Assembly (NCBI RefSeq): GCF_008831285.2
Contig: NC_045139.1
Span: forward strand, 17,280,354-17,344,353
Length of the DNA: 64,000 bases
Origin: Nymphaea colorata
Lineage: Eukaryota > Streptophyta > Magnoliopsida > Nymphaeales > Nymphaeaceae
Direction: 5' to 3'
Position numbers and translations under genes: made by a program. Below are positions 35,701-48,393 of the stretch, in pieces. Numbering within the stretch: the first letter of the stretch is position 1; every line of letters begins with the position of its first letter. The notes under the pieces are model-generated. The model did not search any database. It was not told the origin of the DNA and saw only the letters and a program-made list of their open reading frames with translations.

Positions 35701-38423
35701 TTTCATTTTACTAAGTGACAGCTCATCAGCGGAATTTTGATCCTTGCACATGTTCTCAGCTTCTTTTGCAAGTGATGAAACAAAATTTTGGACCTTTGAT
35801 ATGGCATCTGTCAAATCAATTCCAGTACTTTGATCCAGACCAAGATATGGAACAGCAGAATCCCCACAATCCATCGGTCTGCTTACAGCATGAGGTTGTT
35901 GATTGGAAGCAGTTTCTGAGAGTTGCTCCCCAGAGGAACAAACAGAAGCACGGGGCAATGCATTTTGTATATCCTGTACCACACATCTAATGTCCTCCAG
36001 AATGCTCTCAACGTCACCTTCCTTAGTATGTGATTCAAAAATGACTGCAAGCCTTTTCTTAAGCTGCGGTAGTGATGCTTTGCTTGAATCAGAGATCAAC
36101 TCTAGGTTGGAAGCTTCTTCACTAAGAGAAGCCAGATTGCCTGAGGATATGATACAAGTTTCATTTTTGGGAGCAGACACAAACAATTCAGATCCATTTT
36201 CATCGGTTTTCTTATGAGATGAGTTGTTGGGCATGCATATAGAACCATTAGATTCTGTCGACATGCACGCCAATTTTTCCATCTCAAGAAAGTCGTCCAT
36301 AACTTCCAAGTTAGTGGAAATATCAACTTTGCTACCTTTGTCGATAACTTTATCTTTCTTGAAATTTGACAGTTCTGAAATCAACGCTGTAGCCCAGGAC
36401 TCAGCACAGCTAACTTCATCATCAATGCCATCTTCAGACATTGATGTCATGCTTGGAGGAGTGCTACTATTGTGGTCCACAGACCCATCAACGGGCACCT
36501 CCATGTTAGATTTCGGCAAACTTCTTCCATGGCCCAGAGACTGCAGTTGTGCTTCAACAGCATGTAGCTTGCTTGCTGTTTTAGCACACATGTTTCTAGA
36601 GGCTTGCAGTTCACTATTACGTTTTGCCAGAGCTTCTTTAAGCATCTTTGTTTCTTCCTCCATCGCCAATAATCGTGCTGTTAGGAACTCAGTCTCTTTC
36701 TGGTTTTGCTGAGCAATGTCAGGCAGAAATTCAGATACTGGAGGTGGATGGGAAACCGAATTTCTGACTTGGGACCGTCGCAATCTATTTTCCCCATAGT
36801 CCCTCCCTAAGTTCTCAACTTCAAGCTTCATTTGAGCCAATGCAGCAGGACCAGGCAATTTCTTCCTGACAAGTCCCCGTAACCTTTGGCACTCTGCTTC
36901 TAGTTTTGCAATTTTTTTAACACTCTCTAAATGTTGCCTATTTGCTACTTCAGCAGATCTAATGCTCATATTCTTCTCTTCATTTCGGATTTCAAGCTCC
37001 TTCGAAACAACATGAAGCTCATACTTCATGGAACTTATTTCCCTTTCACATGATTGAATGTTGGATTTTAAGACTTCAATTTCTCTATCAGCCTGAGATT
37101 TCTCTTCTTTCAAATCCATTATGACTGCAGCACGTTCTTGCAATGATCTAGCAAGTGCATCATTTTCAGCTGAAGATCTAAGAAGCTCTTCTTCTAACTG
37201 TGTGATTTTTGCTTCAAATTCAAATTTGACCTTTTCCCATTGTTTGGATTTGCTAATTACTAATTCTTGCATTTTCTGTTCACTTTCTTCCTTGATATGC
37301 CGAATTTGCCTCATGCACTCTTTCAAAGCCCCATCCAAATGGGAAGCCCGATCATCAGATTCATGCTTCTGTAATGTTAAAGTTTCAAGCTGTTGTTTTA
37401 GTGCCAGAGCTTCTGCTTCAGCTTTTTCCCATCCTGAGAATTGTAGTCCAGCAGGCCAACCACAGATCAGTAAATTCACATAATATGAATGTCAAAAGTT
37501 AAAACTTAAAAGAAGTGCATACACCAACAGAGTTGGTCAGTTTTTCCCTATTCAACAGTGCGTATAACAAATGCAAGTTCCAACTAAATCAAATGAGACA
37601 AGTTCCAATGAAATCCTACTAAGTTCTATGGAACAAATTATAAAGTAGCATCAACTTTTGCAGGCATATGTGAAACTTCTTGTACTCATACCTGACACAG
37701 CTTCTTCAGCAACTTTAGCGTGCTGCTTGACAAGGTTATCTTTGGTGGTAACATCAGAGAGTGTTGATGAAAGCTTTTCATTTAATATCTTCACCTGCTC
37801 TTCTGATTCAGTCAACTTCGCATATGCTTCTAATGAGATCTGAACATAATTTATATTCTTTGAAGAATCCTGCCAAAAAAAATGAATAATAGGATAATAT
37901 CAAGAATGAAGTTGAATGCAAGCTTATTCTTTTAGCAATAGACAAATAAATGAGCGTTCACTTAGAAAAGAAGGTGAGGCATAACAAATTGTGCCATCAT
38001 ATTCTTATTGTCAATCTTCGACTTCATCTTCCTTGTGTTTAATCTTTTTGTTCTTCAGGTGTTACTGTTATTATGGTGACCATCTGAGAAGTGCAAAACC
38101 GATTGAATGATCTCAAGTTATTGTGAAATTGGTCTGAATTGGTTATTATCATTCATCTCTTGTCTCAGCTCAAGGTCATCCATTATACACCTTATTTAGA
38201 AGCAAAGATTCTACAGAAACAGATACAGATTAAGAATCAAAATAAAAAAGCCATTGTGAAATCAGGTTAGAAGTTTTCCACATTCAGGTAACAAGTGAAG
38301 TTAGTAAATTACCAGATCTTCATGCTGACCATTTGTGTTAGCCAATGAAGCAGCATTAGAATCTGTACCAGCTGCAACCTTGTCAGAGCTTTTCTTTCTC
38401 CAGGGCCAACTACGACGATCCAT
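32792..38423 (-). CDS. FPP: Filament-like plant protein (FPP), long coiled-coil, five coding exons
   Basis: Coding exons in gene order: 38313-38423, 37692-37869, 37433-35033, 34753-34816 and 33241-32792. All introns are GT-AG and phases join (0, 1, 2+1, 0), giving 1067 aa, usual for FPPs. It starts MDRRSWPWRKKSSDK, the family's hallmark. Other signatures: SLEAYAKLTESEEQV, then EEAVSGWEKAEAEALALKQQL across the intron 2 junction, RLRGLVRKKLPGPAAL at about residues 280-295, a heptad-rich region at about 780-915, and EKEIAAAAEKLAQCQETIFLLGRQLKALRP in the last exon, ending ISRFFSRGKTSL. A Ser/Asp-rich segment separates the coiled coils. FPPs are plant-specific and have been linked to the nuclear envelope (MAF1 interaction) and to microtubules or vessel patterning. 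Which family member this is cannot be told here. Confidence 0.95.
33586..33740. repeat. Degenerate tandem duplication in FPP intron 4
   Basis: Two units of roughly 75-80 bases (starting near 33586 and 33666) share the framework ATGACAAGGTG-x-TGACT, GAATCATGA and TCAAG at matching distances, but have drifted apart. They lie in the 1.5-kb intron between the last two coding exons. Confidence 0.6.
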
Positions 38424-41400
38424 ATTTGGTTATACCCTGAAAATAAACAAACCAAATTCACATTTAGTCTATCTTGAGCTGGATTGAAGGAAAATTTGCA
38501 TTACAAAGGAACCTAGAGAGGTGAGAAGCATAAAGAAGTAGAAGACTAGCACATGAAGCAATAAGAGAAAAGCATTTCTGAGGCAGTCAACTGGCTCTTC
38601 ACACAATGATCAGACAATTTTACATCCTCATAGAATACAAAGATAGTAAACTTCGACTAAATAGATGGAGCGCTAAGACATGCACAATTTTGGAAACAAG
38701 CACAACAAATCAAGTAAAATCGCCTACATGTTTTGGAACATTAAAACATGAATAAACCATGTACACAGTCATTGACTCCACTAGATGCACAAAACCAATC
38801 AAAGTAGAACCTTCATGAAACAGAACATCCAGAAAGATGTTTGAGAGAAAGATAAAGTGCCTAAAAAATTGCCATTTGTGCTTCCTGCAAAGAAGGTGAC
38901 TTCCCCACACCATATGGATTTTACAATTCAAAATGCTCTGGATGCTCCAACAGAACTAACAATTATACCAAGCCAAAACTGCACGCAAGACTCCCTACAC
39001 ACTTTAAAGGGACTCCTTTCTCAATTATGGCCAGTCATGCCACTTCCAAGCAAGATGGTGCTCACTAGGATCTTAAGCTATCAAAGAATATAGCCACATG
39101 ACAGGTCAGCAATAACTAATTTAAGAAAGTGTTCTTACAATAATTGTTATTTTATAGAATTCTGAAACTTTAAGACACATTCAGAAGTTTTACACATTAA
39201 CCCAACCAACAGTCACTCGGTTAGGAACTTGAAAAGGAGAATAATAGTCCAACAACAACTTTCTTGGTCCAAATATATGTTCCATCAATCAGGTTTCGCC
39301 GTTTCGGACGATCTTGTGACTCTACATTCTATAAACATGAGCTAAAATCAACTTTGTCAAACTTTGTACCTTGACCAAGTTCAGGTAATCTTTCTTCCCT
39401 CATGAAAAGTGACATGTATTCCTTGAAATATAATTTTGTACAGGGTGAGGTCAGGTAATTACTAGAGTCCTCCCATCTTTCTTCTCTCATGAAAAATATA
39501 AATAATCTGGCACACTTCTGTAGTCCAGCAGAAATGACAAAATGCTAGTACTTTCTATATAGCGTCTATTTCATATTTACACAAGTAACAATTGCCACTG
39601 GGATCATCGATTCATAGAAGGTACATTTCAACTACAAAGTCAAAAGGTGAAGACTGAATTAACATAGCATCAATACAAGGATCAAGAAAATATAGATCCA
39701 GTGAACCCCAACAAGAAGTCGCTACTAAGCAACATGAGACAAATGATGAAGTGCACTATTGGTGGAATAAACAATCAAACTCAAGTTAAAGATAACATAT
39801 GAACCACACCCCGGATTTTGGAATAATCAATAGAAACGAACCAAAAAGTCAATATGAAGATATGAACCAGTAGCACAAAATAAAAGCCACTAAAACATTT
39901 GAGTAACTACAAAACGGATTACTATAATATCTAGCACAGTCATATGCTCATAGACAAACTTGCCCGACAATTAAATTGTAAATAAGATGTCTTTATTGAA
40001 CCTGTACTTTAAGGAAAATGCATGCAAACTTTACAATAACCCGAAGCGCCAAAAATAAATGGGTCATGATGGTCTCAACTACTGCGCTAAGTACAAATCT
40101 GTGTTTTTTTTTTTAACAAAAAATAGAAGGAATGTAAAAAGTCTTGGTCGGGGTCTACCTGTGTTGCATAAGCAGGTCGTCTAAGGACATTAAATATCTA
40201 GAACCGGAGCAAAAAAAAATGGCTTCAACATCAGAAACTTTCGTTTGCAAAATTGTTCCCTAATGTAAGTCGTATCCAATGCATCTGCAGCGTCTGTACA
40301 GTAGAACGAAGTATTTTTACTGTTATGCATAGCACTTGTGCGCACAACACACAAAAGCACAACCATAATACACATGTATCTTGAAGAGAACGCACCCGCC
40401 AACACCAGCATGCTATGCGGAGCGTTGTTTCTACTTCTATCCAAGAAACACTATTGATTTTAACACATAAGCAAAGTGCGTGGAAGCCGAGAATCGATCC
40501 CAAAAGAAGATCCGACTTAATTAGTTATTTCTTCTTTTCTATTCAAAATGCATGCAGTTGAAACCTGAAACTAATATCATACACCAGTTGGGAATGTGAG
40601 GAAGATACGTGTTTGAAAAATGCAGGTGGTGTGCTTTCCAAACCATTGATGCGTCTACCGCAAACACACCTATCTCACGAAAGGAACCCGCATTTCCTTC
40701 TCACGGGAAGCGTCAAAGGGCAAGACCAACACCAGAAGGAATCAAACTCATGAAGAGCTTCAGGCGTTCACCAAGGAGAAATCGCGCCTCAGATCGAAAT
40801 TGGCGCCGACAACTCTATCAAAGAATTTGCACGAAAACGTGAGTTTTCTCACTCGAAAGCTCAGATCAACGGAGATCTCCAATTCCTATGCCACTAGTTC
40901 CCACTAAAAAATCCATATTCGGATATTCCCCGAAAATCCTCATATCAGTCCTCCAAAAAACAAAAATAGAAACTCAAAAGATGCTTGATTCACAAACCTT
41001 CGAATAGCAAGGAGCTAAATAACGAAAATCATCTAATCCGAAACGGAGTGCCAGAAGTAAATCAGCCAGAAAAATACAAGGAAAATGGAAACTGATGCAA
41101 AATAAACAAATAAATAAAAGACAAAAATATCCAATTTACGAACCGAAATGCCGAAAATAGGAAAATGTGCATTACGCTACGAAGCGTCAGTTAGAACTTA
41201 GAGCGCCAGAGAGAGAGTGTGCGACAGAGAGGAATGCAGGAAATTTCCGGAAAAAGTGCCCGGAGTGAGCCAGTGAAAGGACGGAAAGAGCTGAGAACTT
41301 CATATTGAAAAAGTAAGTCTTGCAAAGCAACTTTCGGAGGGGAAGAAAACAGAGAAAACGGAAAGGAACAGAGGAAAGAAACATGAGAGAAAACGAAATC

Positions 41401-41444
41401 AATTCGGACACCAGTAAATCACGGAAACAGAGAGAGAAATTCAC
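38424..41444 (-). other. FPP: Probable 5'-UTR intron of the FPP gene, about 3 kb
   Basis: On the minus strand TTTTCAG ends about 15 bases before the ATG (the acceptor is near 38439), and CCCAG followed by GTGAAT at 41440-41449 forms a good donor. The region between is AT-rich, with no open frame that looks coding. Long first introns in the leader are common in plant cytoskeletal genes. Transcript data are absent, so other donors remain possible. Confidence 0.5.
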
Positions 41445-41690
41445 CTGGGAAAGGAAATCCGAGCAAACGAATTCTCGGAAAACAGCCAGAGGAGTCGCGA
41501 GAGAGGAGTCAACCAAAGAGAGGGAGACGGAGCAGAAGAAGGAATCCTTCCTTCTTCAGAAGAGAGAGAGAGAGAGAAGTGCGTCCAGAGAGACAGACAC
41601 CAGACCGAGGCAGAACAGAAGAGAGCCTAGAGATAGAGAGAGAGAGAGAGAGTGAGCGGGGTTAGAGAGAGAGAGAGAGTGGGCGTGTTT
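41445..41690 (-). promoter_or_regulatory. FPP: Probable 5'-UTR exon and core promoter of the FPP gene, CT-rich
   Basis: In gene direction the stretch is rich in CT and TC runs (GA on the plus strand, about 41558-41690), as in many TATA-less plant leaders, and ends in a CAG donor. No TATA box is visible upstream. The transcript start is likely near 41690. Confidence 0.5.
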
Positions 41691-43804
41691 GTAGTAAAAT
41701 ATTGGAGGTTAGGTGCCATTTAAAAAAAGCTGGCAACACACTCTGTGTTCCGCAAATGACTAAATCGCCCTTCCGTAGATTTCTTGTGCCCGAAGACTCC
41801 CCTCGTTCGACGCATGAATGAGACCCTCGCGCTTTTGCCTATTATTCTCCGCAGTCACAAACCAACAACCAATTGTTTCCACGGACTCGCCGTCGGTGGC
41901 CGTCGCAGATAATTCTCTGCCAACGCCGACACACCCCCGCCTTCATCCGAGTCGCCGGAAAACGGCTTACTGACCGGAAATTGGAGACCGGAATCTTTTT
42001 TCACCCCTCCCTTTGTGGCATTTTTTTTTTTACAGGGAGTGGAGCCTAATTCAATCGAAACCGACAATAAGCGAATTAAATAGGTACTCTACATTTAATG
42101 TCTATAATATGGTTTAGATTTAGGTTTCGACATTAATTAAAAAAAAATAGATTCAGGTCAGATTTGGATTATGAATTCGGATTTCAGTTGAATATAGTAT
42201 AAGATTTTGTTTCATTTGAATTCAAATATGAATTTGAATCCCAATATATAGATATCCAAAAAAAAGCGTATATATCCGACTTAAATCCGATCAATTGACA
42301 TCCCTAAACACCATTATCTTAAACTGATTAGCGCATTTTTATGTAAACTTGAAGAGGTATTTAGATGAGTCAAGACAAGGTTTCATTTTTTGTTTTCAAA
42401 AGTAGGTTTTGCATGCAAAACTAGTCTTTTAGAATACTTGAGTGACATTAAAACTGAGTTTGAAGAAAACCCAATTTTGAAAAAACTTGGTTTTGTAAAA
42501 ATGAATGTAAAATTCAACCCCCAAACAAGTTTTCAAAATTCGTTAAAAAAAAAAACTTGGTTTTCATAAAATTAAAATTTTAGTTGGATAAAGTTTTCTC
42601 CAAACGTCCCCTGAACGTTTTGACCAATAAAAACTTGACAAACATGAGATGAGATGTAGACTTACCGAGCCAGCCAAGTTGAAGTCAAACTTTTTGAATT
42701 GGAATTGAACTTACTGTATGCAAACCAAGTGCTTCTACGAATTGTTTCAAATCAACGAATCCATTTGGCTTGATTAGTCACTCTAGCCATGTTTATAAGC
42801 CAAATCTCTCCCTTTCCTTCTTTATAGAATGTCAATACCCAATAGGAATTGAACTATAAACTAGTTGACATCCACCTGAATTGAACCAGGAATTGGCCTT
42901 GGTCTTTTGCTGCAAAAGTATTTCATTTGCCAAATAACCCTGAAATATTCCACTTGTCATACACGAAAAGTCTCTTGAAAATATTTTTCCGCCTATCAAA
43001 CGCCGACACTCCTTGATTCCATTTTGATGCTAATTTTTTTCACATGAGACTGTTGGTGAATCTGGAAGCTTGCAATCCGTAGGAACAGTTGCGGAAAAAG
43101 TGTCCCATACAATCTGTACCAGACACGGATGGATCTAGCGTGGGTAGCAATGACATCACCTTCTTCTGGCATTTTTCTCGTTTGGTGCATTTTTTGTTTG
43201 CCTCGTAGCCACTGAACCCTTTTCTGAATTCTCGTGATTCCTTGTCATAAGCATAAAAACAAAGAACAGTGATGTAAGTAACAATTATTTTCGCCCACAT
43301 TTTTTTGAAGTCAGGGAAAACTTCTATGACATTTACTTCGTGAAAATTTTGTCTCGGGGCAAGTAGTCACACGATGGAGTTAAAACAAGATAAGGGAGTC
43401 GGTGGGGGAGGGGTCTGACTTTTTTCACTTCGAGATTAAAGTACATGGGGGAAGCAAAATAAAAGCAATGGAGCAGACCCTAAAAAGGAGAAATTGGAGA
43501 GATTTGTTGTTTTCTGGTGAAATTAATCTCACCTCCTAAGTCATACCTTTATACTTTCAAGATTCGGACTTACTTTGAAGTATATGTGGACCTACAGTAC
43601 GTCCTTAGACTTGGGTATCGCACTTTCCACTGTTTGTAACCCAAATGAATAACAAACCAGAGTATGACAACAACAACAAGGTTCAAACCTCAGACTCCAT
43701 AAGTGTAAGCCACCTTGTTCTACAAATTTGGCTGTCGAAATTATTGAAGATTTGAATAGGAGATCTAGATTGGTCCAGACTTGTTCTAGTAAGCATATGG
43801 GAGT

Positions 43805-44158
43805 TAGGGGTGAACAACAAGTCGAGCTACTCGAGCTCTCAGCTCGTGAACAAGTTCGAGCTGAGTCATTTGCTTAACAAGTCGAGTTCGAATTTGTGAG
43901 TCAACTCGTTCAGATAATCGAGTTGAGTTTTGAGCTCAACACGTAACTGTCGAGTCGAGCTGGAGCCTTAATGAAGTCGTGCTCGTGCTCAACACGTAAC
44001 GATAAATATCAATTATATTCAAACAAGTTTGTCGAGCCTTAATCGAGTCAAGCATGAGCTCAACATGTAATTGCCGAGTCGAGCTCGAGCTCCTTCCATC
44101 GAGCTATTCGGTTCGAACTGATTAAACTTGGGCTCGACTCGACTAGTGTTCACCCCTA
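43805..44158. mobile_element. MITE with 12-bp perfect terminal inverted repeats
   Basis: The ends are TAGGGGTGAACA (43805-43816) and its exact complement TGTTCACCCCTA (44147-44158). The bases GAGT flank both sides (43801-43804 and 44159-44162). The 354-bp interior is packed with variants of GAGCTCGAGTCGAG and has no coding capacity. The TAGGGGTG end resembles hAT-type termini, but hAT elements usually leave 8-bp duplications, and only 4 (6 if TA is shared) match here. A related fragment lies at 53575-53668. Confidence 0.75.
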
Positions 44159-44394
44159 GAGTTATGTTTCTCTACAAGAACTCACGCAAGCGGTGAAGCT
44201 CACGGATTTAAAACCTCCTGAATTCAACAGAAGATCGATCCAAACCCTTACATACTATATATCCAACTAAACCATGGAATGAGATGTATAGAAACGTAAA
44301 CCGGTAAAACACATCAAGTGGAATTTCTAATTGACCTAAGGACCTAGGAAAGTGTGTCCAATATGGGCTTCACTTATTAACAGACAAAAGTTTT

Positions 44395-44429
<35 letters not shown>
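44395..44429. repeat. (GA)n microsatellite
   Basis: A GA run with one AA interruption, about 240 bases past the end of the MITE. Confidence 0.9.
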
Positions 44430-45036
44430 TGTGCAGTAGTTTTCAGTGTCCCCATCAGTTTGGGATGGCCATTAGCTGGAGAAGAAGAGGACTATTTTGG
44501 CATTTTTGAAGAAAAATGTGGCTCGTTTTGTCATGTTCTGATAACAAACTTCACCTTGTCTTTGGTAGCCTTGGACAGACATGAGCATGGTTTTGAGTAA
44601 TTTTGGATTAAATTTGGAGACCCAAAAAAAAAAAAAGTGTGAGTTAAACAGAAGAAAATGGGCCAATTTTGTACTCCAAATGAGCAGTGTAGTAGTTAGT
44701 GCAAGAGAAAAGGAAAAAAAAAACACAAACTACCAAGAAAAGGGGGACCTATTTTGACTGATGACAAATTTTGACTGTCAAACTTTGGTGGTTGAATTTT
44801 TTAGTGAAGTTTTTTCTTTTTGGTTGGTTGTTTTTGCTCTCTTCAAACTTTTCTCTTTTGGAACTTGAGCTATCTTGGGTTTTCAAACATTATCAATTTT
44901 CATAAATGCCCCTAAAGATACAGAATAAACTTTTAATGCATCCCAGGTATGATCATTTCTAAATGAGTTGTGCTTTTCAAATACTTCGAACCTCTGTTTT
45001 TCAAAATAATCGACATTTTTCGGGCCGCTACATTTC

Positions 45037-45316
45037 TTAGGGGTAGTTTGATGGGCTGGATAGTTCCTGTAGCACTGAAAATAAAATTTAAATTTAAATT
45101 AAAGTTGGGATGAAAAAAATAACCATTGGGTTGGTTTTCTGAAATTTCTTTCAATGCTTAATCCAACGATTCTCTTTTTTCATCTTTCACTGAGAAATTT
45201 ATTTCCTTAAGCATAAATAATCTGAATTTTGTTTTCATTTCTTTAATTTCTGAAATAAGTTCCTGTAAACTTCTTTTCAACTTCATACTTTCAATGCATC
45301 AAACCAAACAAGCTTA
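45037..45316. mobile_element. MITE candidate with TTA flanks
   Basis: TTA (45037-45039) and TTA (45314-45316) bound a 280-bp AT-rich stretch. The left end reads GGGGTAGTTTGATGGGC and the right end, on the other strand, GCTTGTTTGGTTTGATGCATTG, which share TTTGATG shifted by three bases. The ends are less alike than in the 19.3-kb element. Confidence 0.35.
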
Positions 45317-46123
45317 AGTTTTACATATATTAACCTTCATAATCTTAGGTTGAAACTATTAATTATAAAGTTACTTTTGATTTTTATGTCCCTTCAATGT
45401 GATGTTTGACCCGGTACGAGGGAGAGAAATGTGGAGTCACTTCACCACCACATGTAGTAGGAGCGGCAGTGTCGGTCAGTGGATGTTTCATCTTTCTTTC
45501 TTTTTCCACCACCTGCCATATTTTCCCCGCCTTTGCCGTCGGTGCTACCTAAAATATTCACATCACATCCCAACCCCTCCCTTCAATTAAAATACTCAAT
45601 TTTTTCCCATTTGCCAAGGCCGAACATTAGTTGGGAATGACTGCTTATTCTTTTCCCTTTAGAGTTTAGACCCACTAAGTAAAAAGTATGTATATATTGC
45701 GTTTTCTCGCTCGCTCGTATTATCAATTGAAAATATACATATGCTTATTTATTTATGTTTAAAGTATCTATCAACAAAATTATGTCAAATGGAACTTACT
45801 TACGGTCATGTCATATTAATTTTTAATAAATGCATAGTAGAGAATATGGAAGTTACCGACACCAATTTTTTTTATTGAAAATCGACAGTTCATGTGCTTT
45901 ATGGATACCGACACGTATAGGCATTCATTCACACTTTACATATATATAATAATTCTTTTATACCAATATTGTTAATATGAGAATAAAAGGTCAACTATTT
46001 CAAGAAATGGTGCAAACTTTTTGAGTAAGTTAATTTTTCCATTTTATGCTTATAGAACAAAATAAGTTAAATAACGTTAACTCATTCCAAGTAAACAATA
46101 ACATAACGAAAGAAAGCGAGATT

Positions 46124-46149
46124 TAGAGAGAGAGAGAGAGAGAGAGAGA
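46124..46149. repeat. (GA)n microsatellite
   Basis: An uninterrupted GA run of about thirteen units. Confidence 0.9.
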
Positions 46150-47689
46150 AGGCACTTTTAAGTTTTAACCACTTGTCACTGCTTAATGATGATCTCACTT
46201 CGCTTGTTTCCTTCTTCTTAAATTCATTCCTCTACCAAACTGACTACCATAATGAAACTGAAGCGGCAAATATTTTCTTTGTCTCTAGCTATGATCATGC
46301 TCTAAGAATAAATAATGTTGTTTATTTATAGCCAGCATGATTCGATTTCCTTACTCGTGCAACTCTTCTTATGGACTCTTCAAAGTTATATAGTTTTAAG
46401 GCCTTGCAAAGTGTCACACTCAAGATTCCTTCTAGCCTTAAAATTGCTCAACAAATCTTAAATTGGCACTCACTAAACCTAACTTCTAGTGCTTCTTTGG
46501 TCCATTCTCATAACCCCGACGCCTTGTATCTTTTCAAGATTTAGCATGCCTCATCTTCCTGGCAACATATCGCAGTAACAGCTTGCTCGGAGTTAGGCCT
46601 CCTACCTTTTATTGAAAAAAAATGTTGCAATATTTCAAAATCAGAAAGTGCCAACTAACTTTTTATCTATAATTTGAACTCCCTAATTGAGATTTTCGAC
46701 ATCTGGTCCCCCAAATGCATGTCGGACAGCATCATTAGCGATTTGACCGTGAATTTGTAGCTACATCCAATGAGATGTATGTAATAACAACCTAATACAA
46801 AGTCGATATGCACGTATGGGCCCATGAGCCGATGTACGGATCTAATGGCATAGCCACATGGTGACTGGTGTGGGCAGTTAAAAGTTTTTTGTTTTTAAAT
46901 GAGAATCTTAATTATTTATCCTTTTACATATACAAGTTCCCTACCAGATTTGAGTATTTTTAAACAGTGTCCCTCGAGCGAATTTTTCTGGCTCTCCTAC
47001 TGTACTGACCCCTTCGTATATCAACAGATACGGGGCCGATAGTTGGCACTTAGGTCTTATGAATCAATATCTACAGCTGGTTGGCGAACTCTATGAAAGA
47101 GAGCAATGAGGGCCATTTTGGTCATTTCACCTAAGTAGTGCTAGTTGGAAGACAGACCCACAGTATCTAAGAGGGAAAGCCCCATCTTTATCATCCCCCC
47201 TACATTGGCACCCTTTGTAGGACCATGGCCTAAAGGAACCTCAGTAAAGGACTCTTTTCCCCCATTTTAGCAAAGAAAATAGATTGAGTTAAAAGAAAGA
47301 TAGGGGAATCTCACAGGGCAAGCAAGCAAACACTTCACCACCACCACCCATCTGCAGTTTGGGACCATTTTCCCACAGAAAATCATGGAAAACCTTTCCA
47401 ATTTTAAGAAAAATCTAGTGAGAGATTGAAATGGACATGAGAGAGAGAGAGGGACAGACCCTTGGTCCAATGATGCATATTATTTTTAAGGGTAGCTTTT
47501 GTCCTTTTTAAAGACAGCAGCCCCAAGAAGAAGACCAATCGCTGGTTTAAATCTCAGAGGTGTTTGTTCTTTGCGCAAGCCAGGGAAAATTATGATAAAG
47601 AATTTTCTTTCCGAACAAGCGACAAAATGTCTCAGGGATAATTTCCCTCCGACTTTTTTTTTTCTAAAAGGGGGGGGGGGGTTTACCGA

Positions 47690-47990
47690 GGGGGCAACGG
47701 TCTTCTCTTCCAGCGAGGCAGCAGCAGCAGCAGGAGGAGCGGCCAGAGGGGCAACTCCGTCATTTCGTATTTTTCAGTGGGCATCGAACCATCCCTTTCC
47801 AGCAAATCCTTCCCTCCCGAGTGGGACCCGCAGAGCACTCTGGCCGTGCATAGCTGTCACGCGTCAAATACGTGGCGGAAACCCATTGGTCCGTGCTCTC
47901 GACCCCGCAGGCCTTCGGATGTACACGTGGAGGCATCTCGACCGCACGATGAGAAGCCGTACCCGGCAATTTACTGCGACCGAAAGAAAA
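47690..47990. promoter_or_regulatory. GC-rich patch with ABRE/G-box and CCAAT motifs, no gene attached
   Basis: A GC-rich island in AT-rich DNA that carries ACGTGGCG (47870-47877), an inverted CCAAT (CCATTGG, 47883-47889) and ACACGTGG (47923-47930). The group resembles a stress- or ABA-type promoter. No supported coding sequence starts within 2 kb on either strand, so it may be a relic or serve a non-coding transcript. Confidence 0.35.
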
Positions 47991-48347
47991 TTAAATAAGT
48001 TTGGGAATAATTCCCCGGGGACATTCGTCGGCAGAGCGAGGACCCAAAGTTTTTGGTTTAATGACGAAAACCTCCTCGACACGACATTATCTCAAAAAGA
48101 ATGCTTAAAGATTAAAACATCACCACCTCGAGTTAAGTTAGGGTGCAAAGCACGTGGTTTGTTTCTTCATTCGCGTTGGCGTGTCTTAATTTCGTTGGCT
48201 TTCCCGTTTCACCTTTTAGGTTCAAACCTAGAACATTTACCGGTGTTGATCCTGGCCTTCTAACTTTTCTCAAATATTATAATATCTACTTGTTGTAAAC
48301 TTTTAATCAATTTTCGCGAAGCATTTTAAATTTTTCCGTCATTGGCG

Positions 48348-48393
48348 TAGCATAACTGGTAGAACTGGTAAGCTTGTATAGTCATTTTAATCT
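48348..48393 (+). repeat. SINE-like fragment
   Basis: TAGCATAACTGGT (48348-48360) resembles an A-box and the following AGTCATTTTAATCTT matches the region after the A-box of the element at 25.6 kb (read on its own strand). The B-box is eroded. Confidence 0.35.

Noticed and set aside
40609..40842. Plus-strand frame with TTGGCGCC-like word, possible retrotransposon primer-binding site
   Set aside because: No long terminal repeats or polyprotein frames nearby, and it lies in the predicted FPP leader intron.
47499..48263. 254-codon plus-strand open frame
   Set aside because: No ATG-led family similarity; it runs through a poly-G tract and a promoter-like patch, and composition explains its length.
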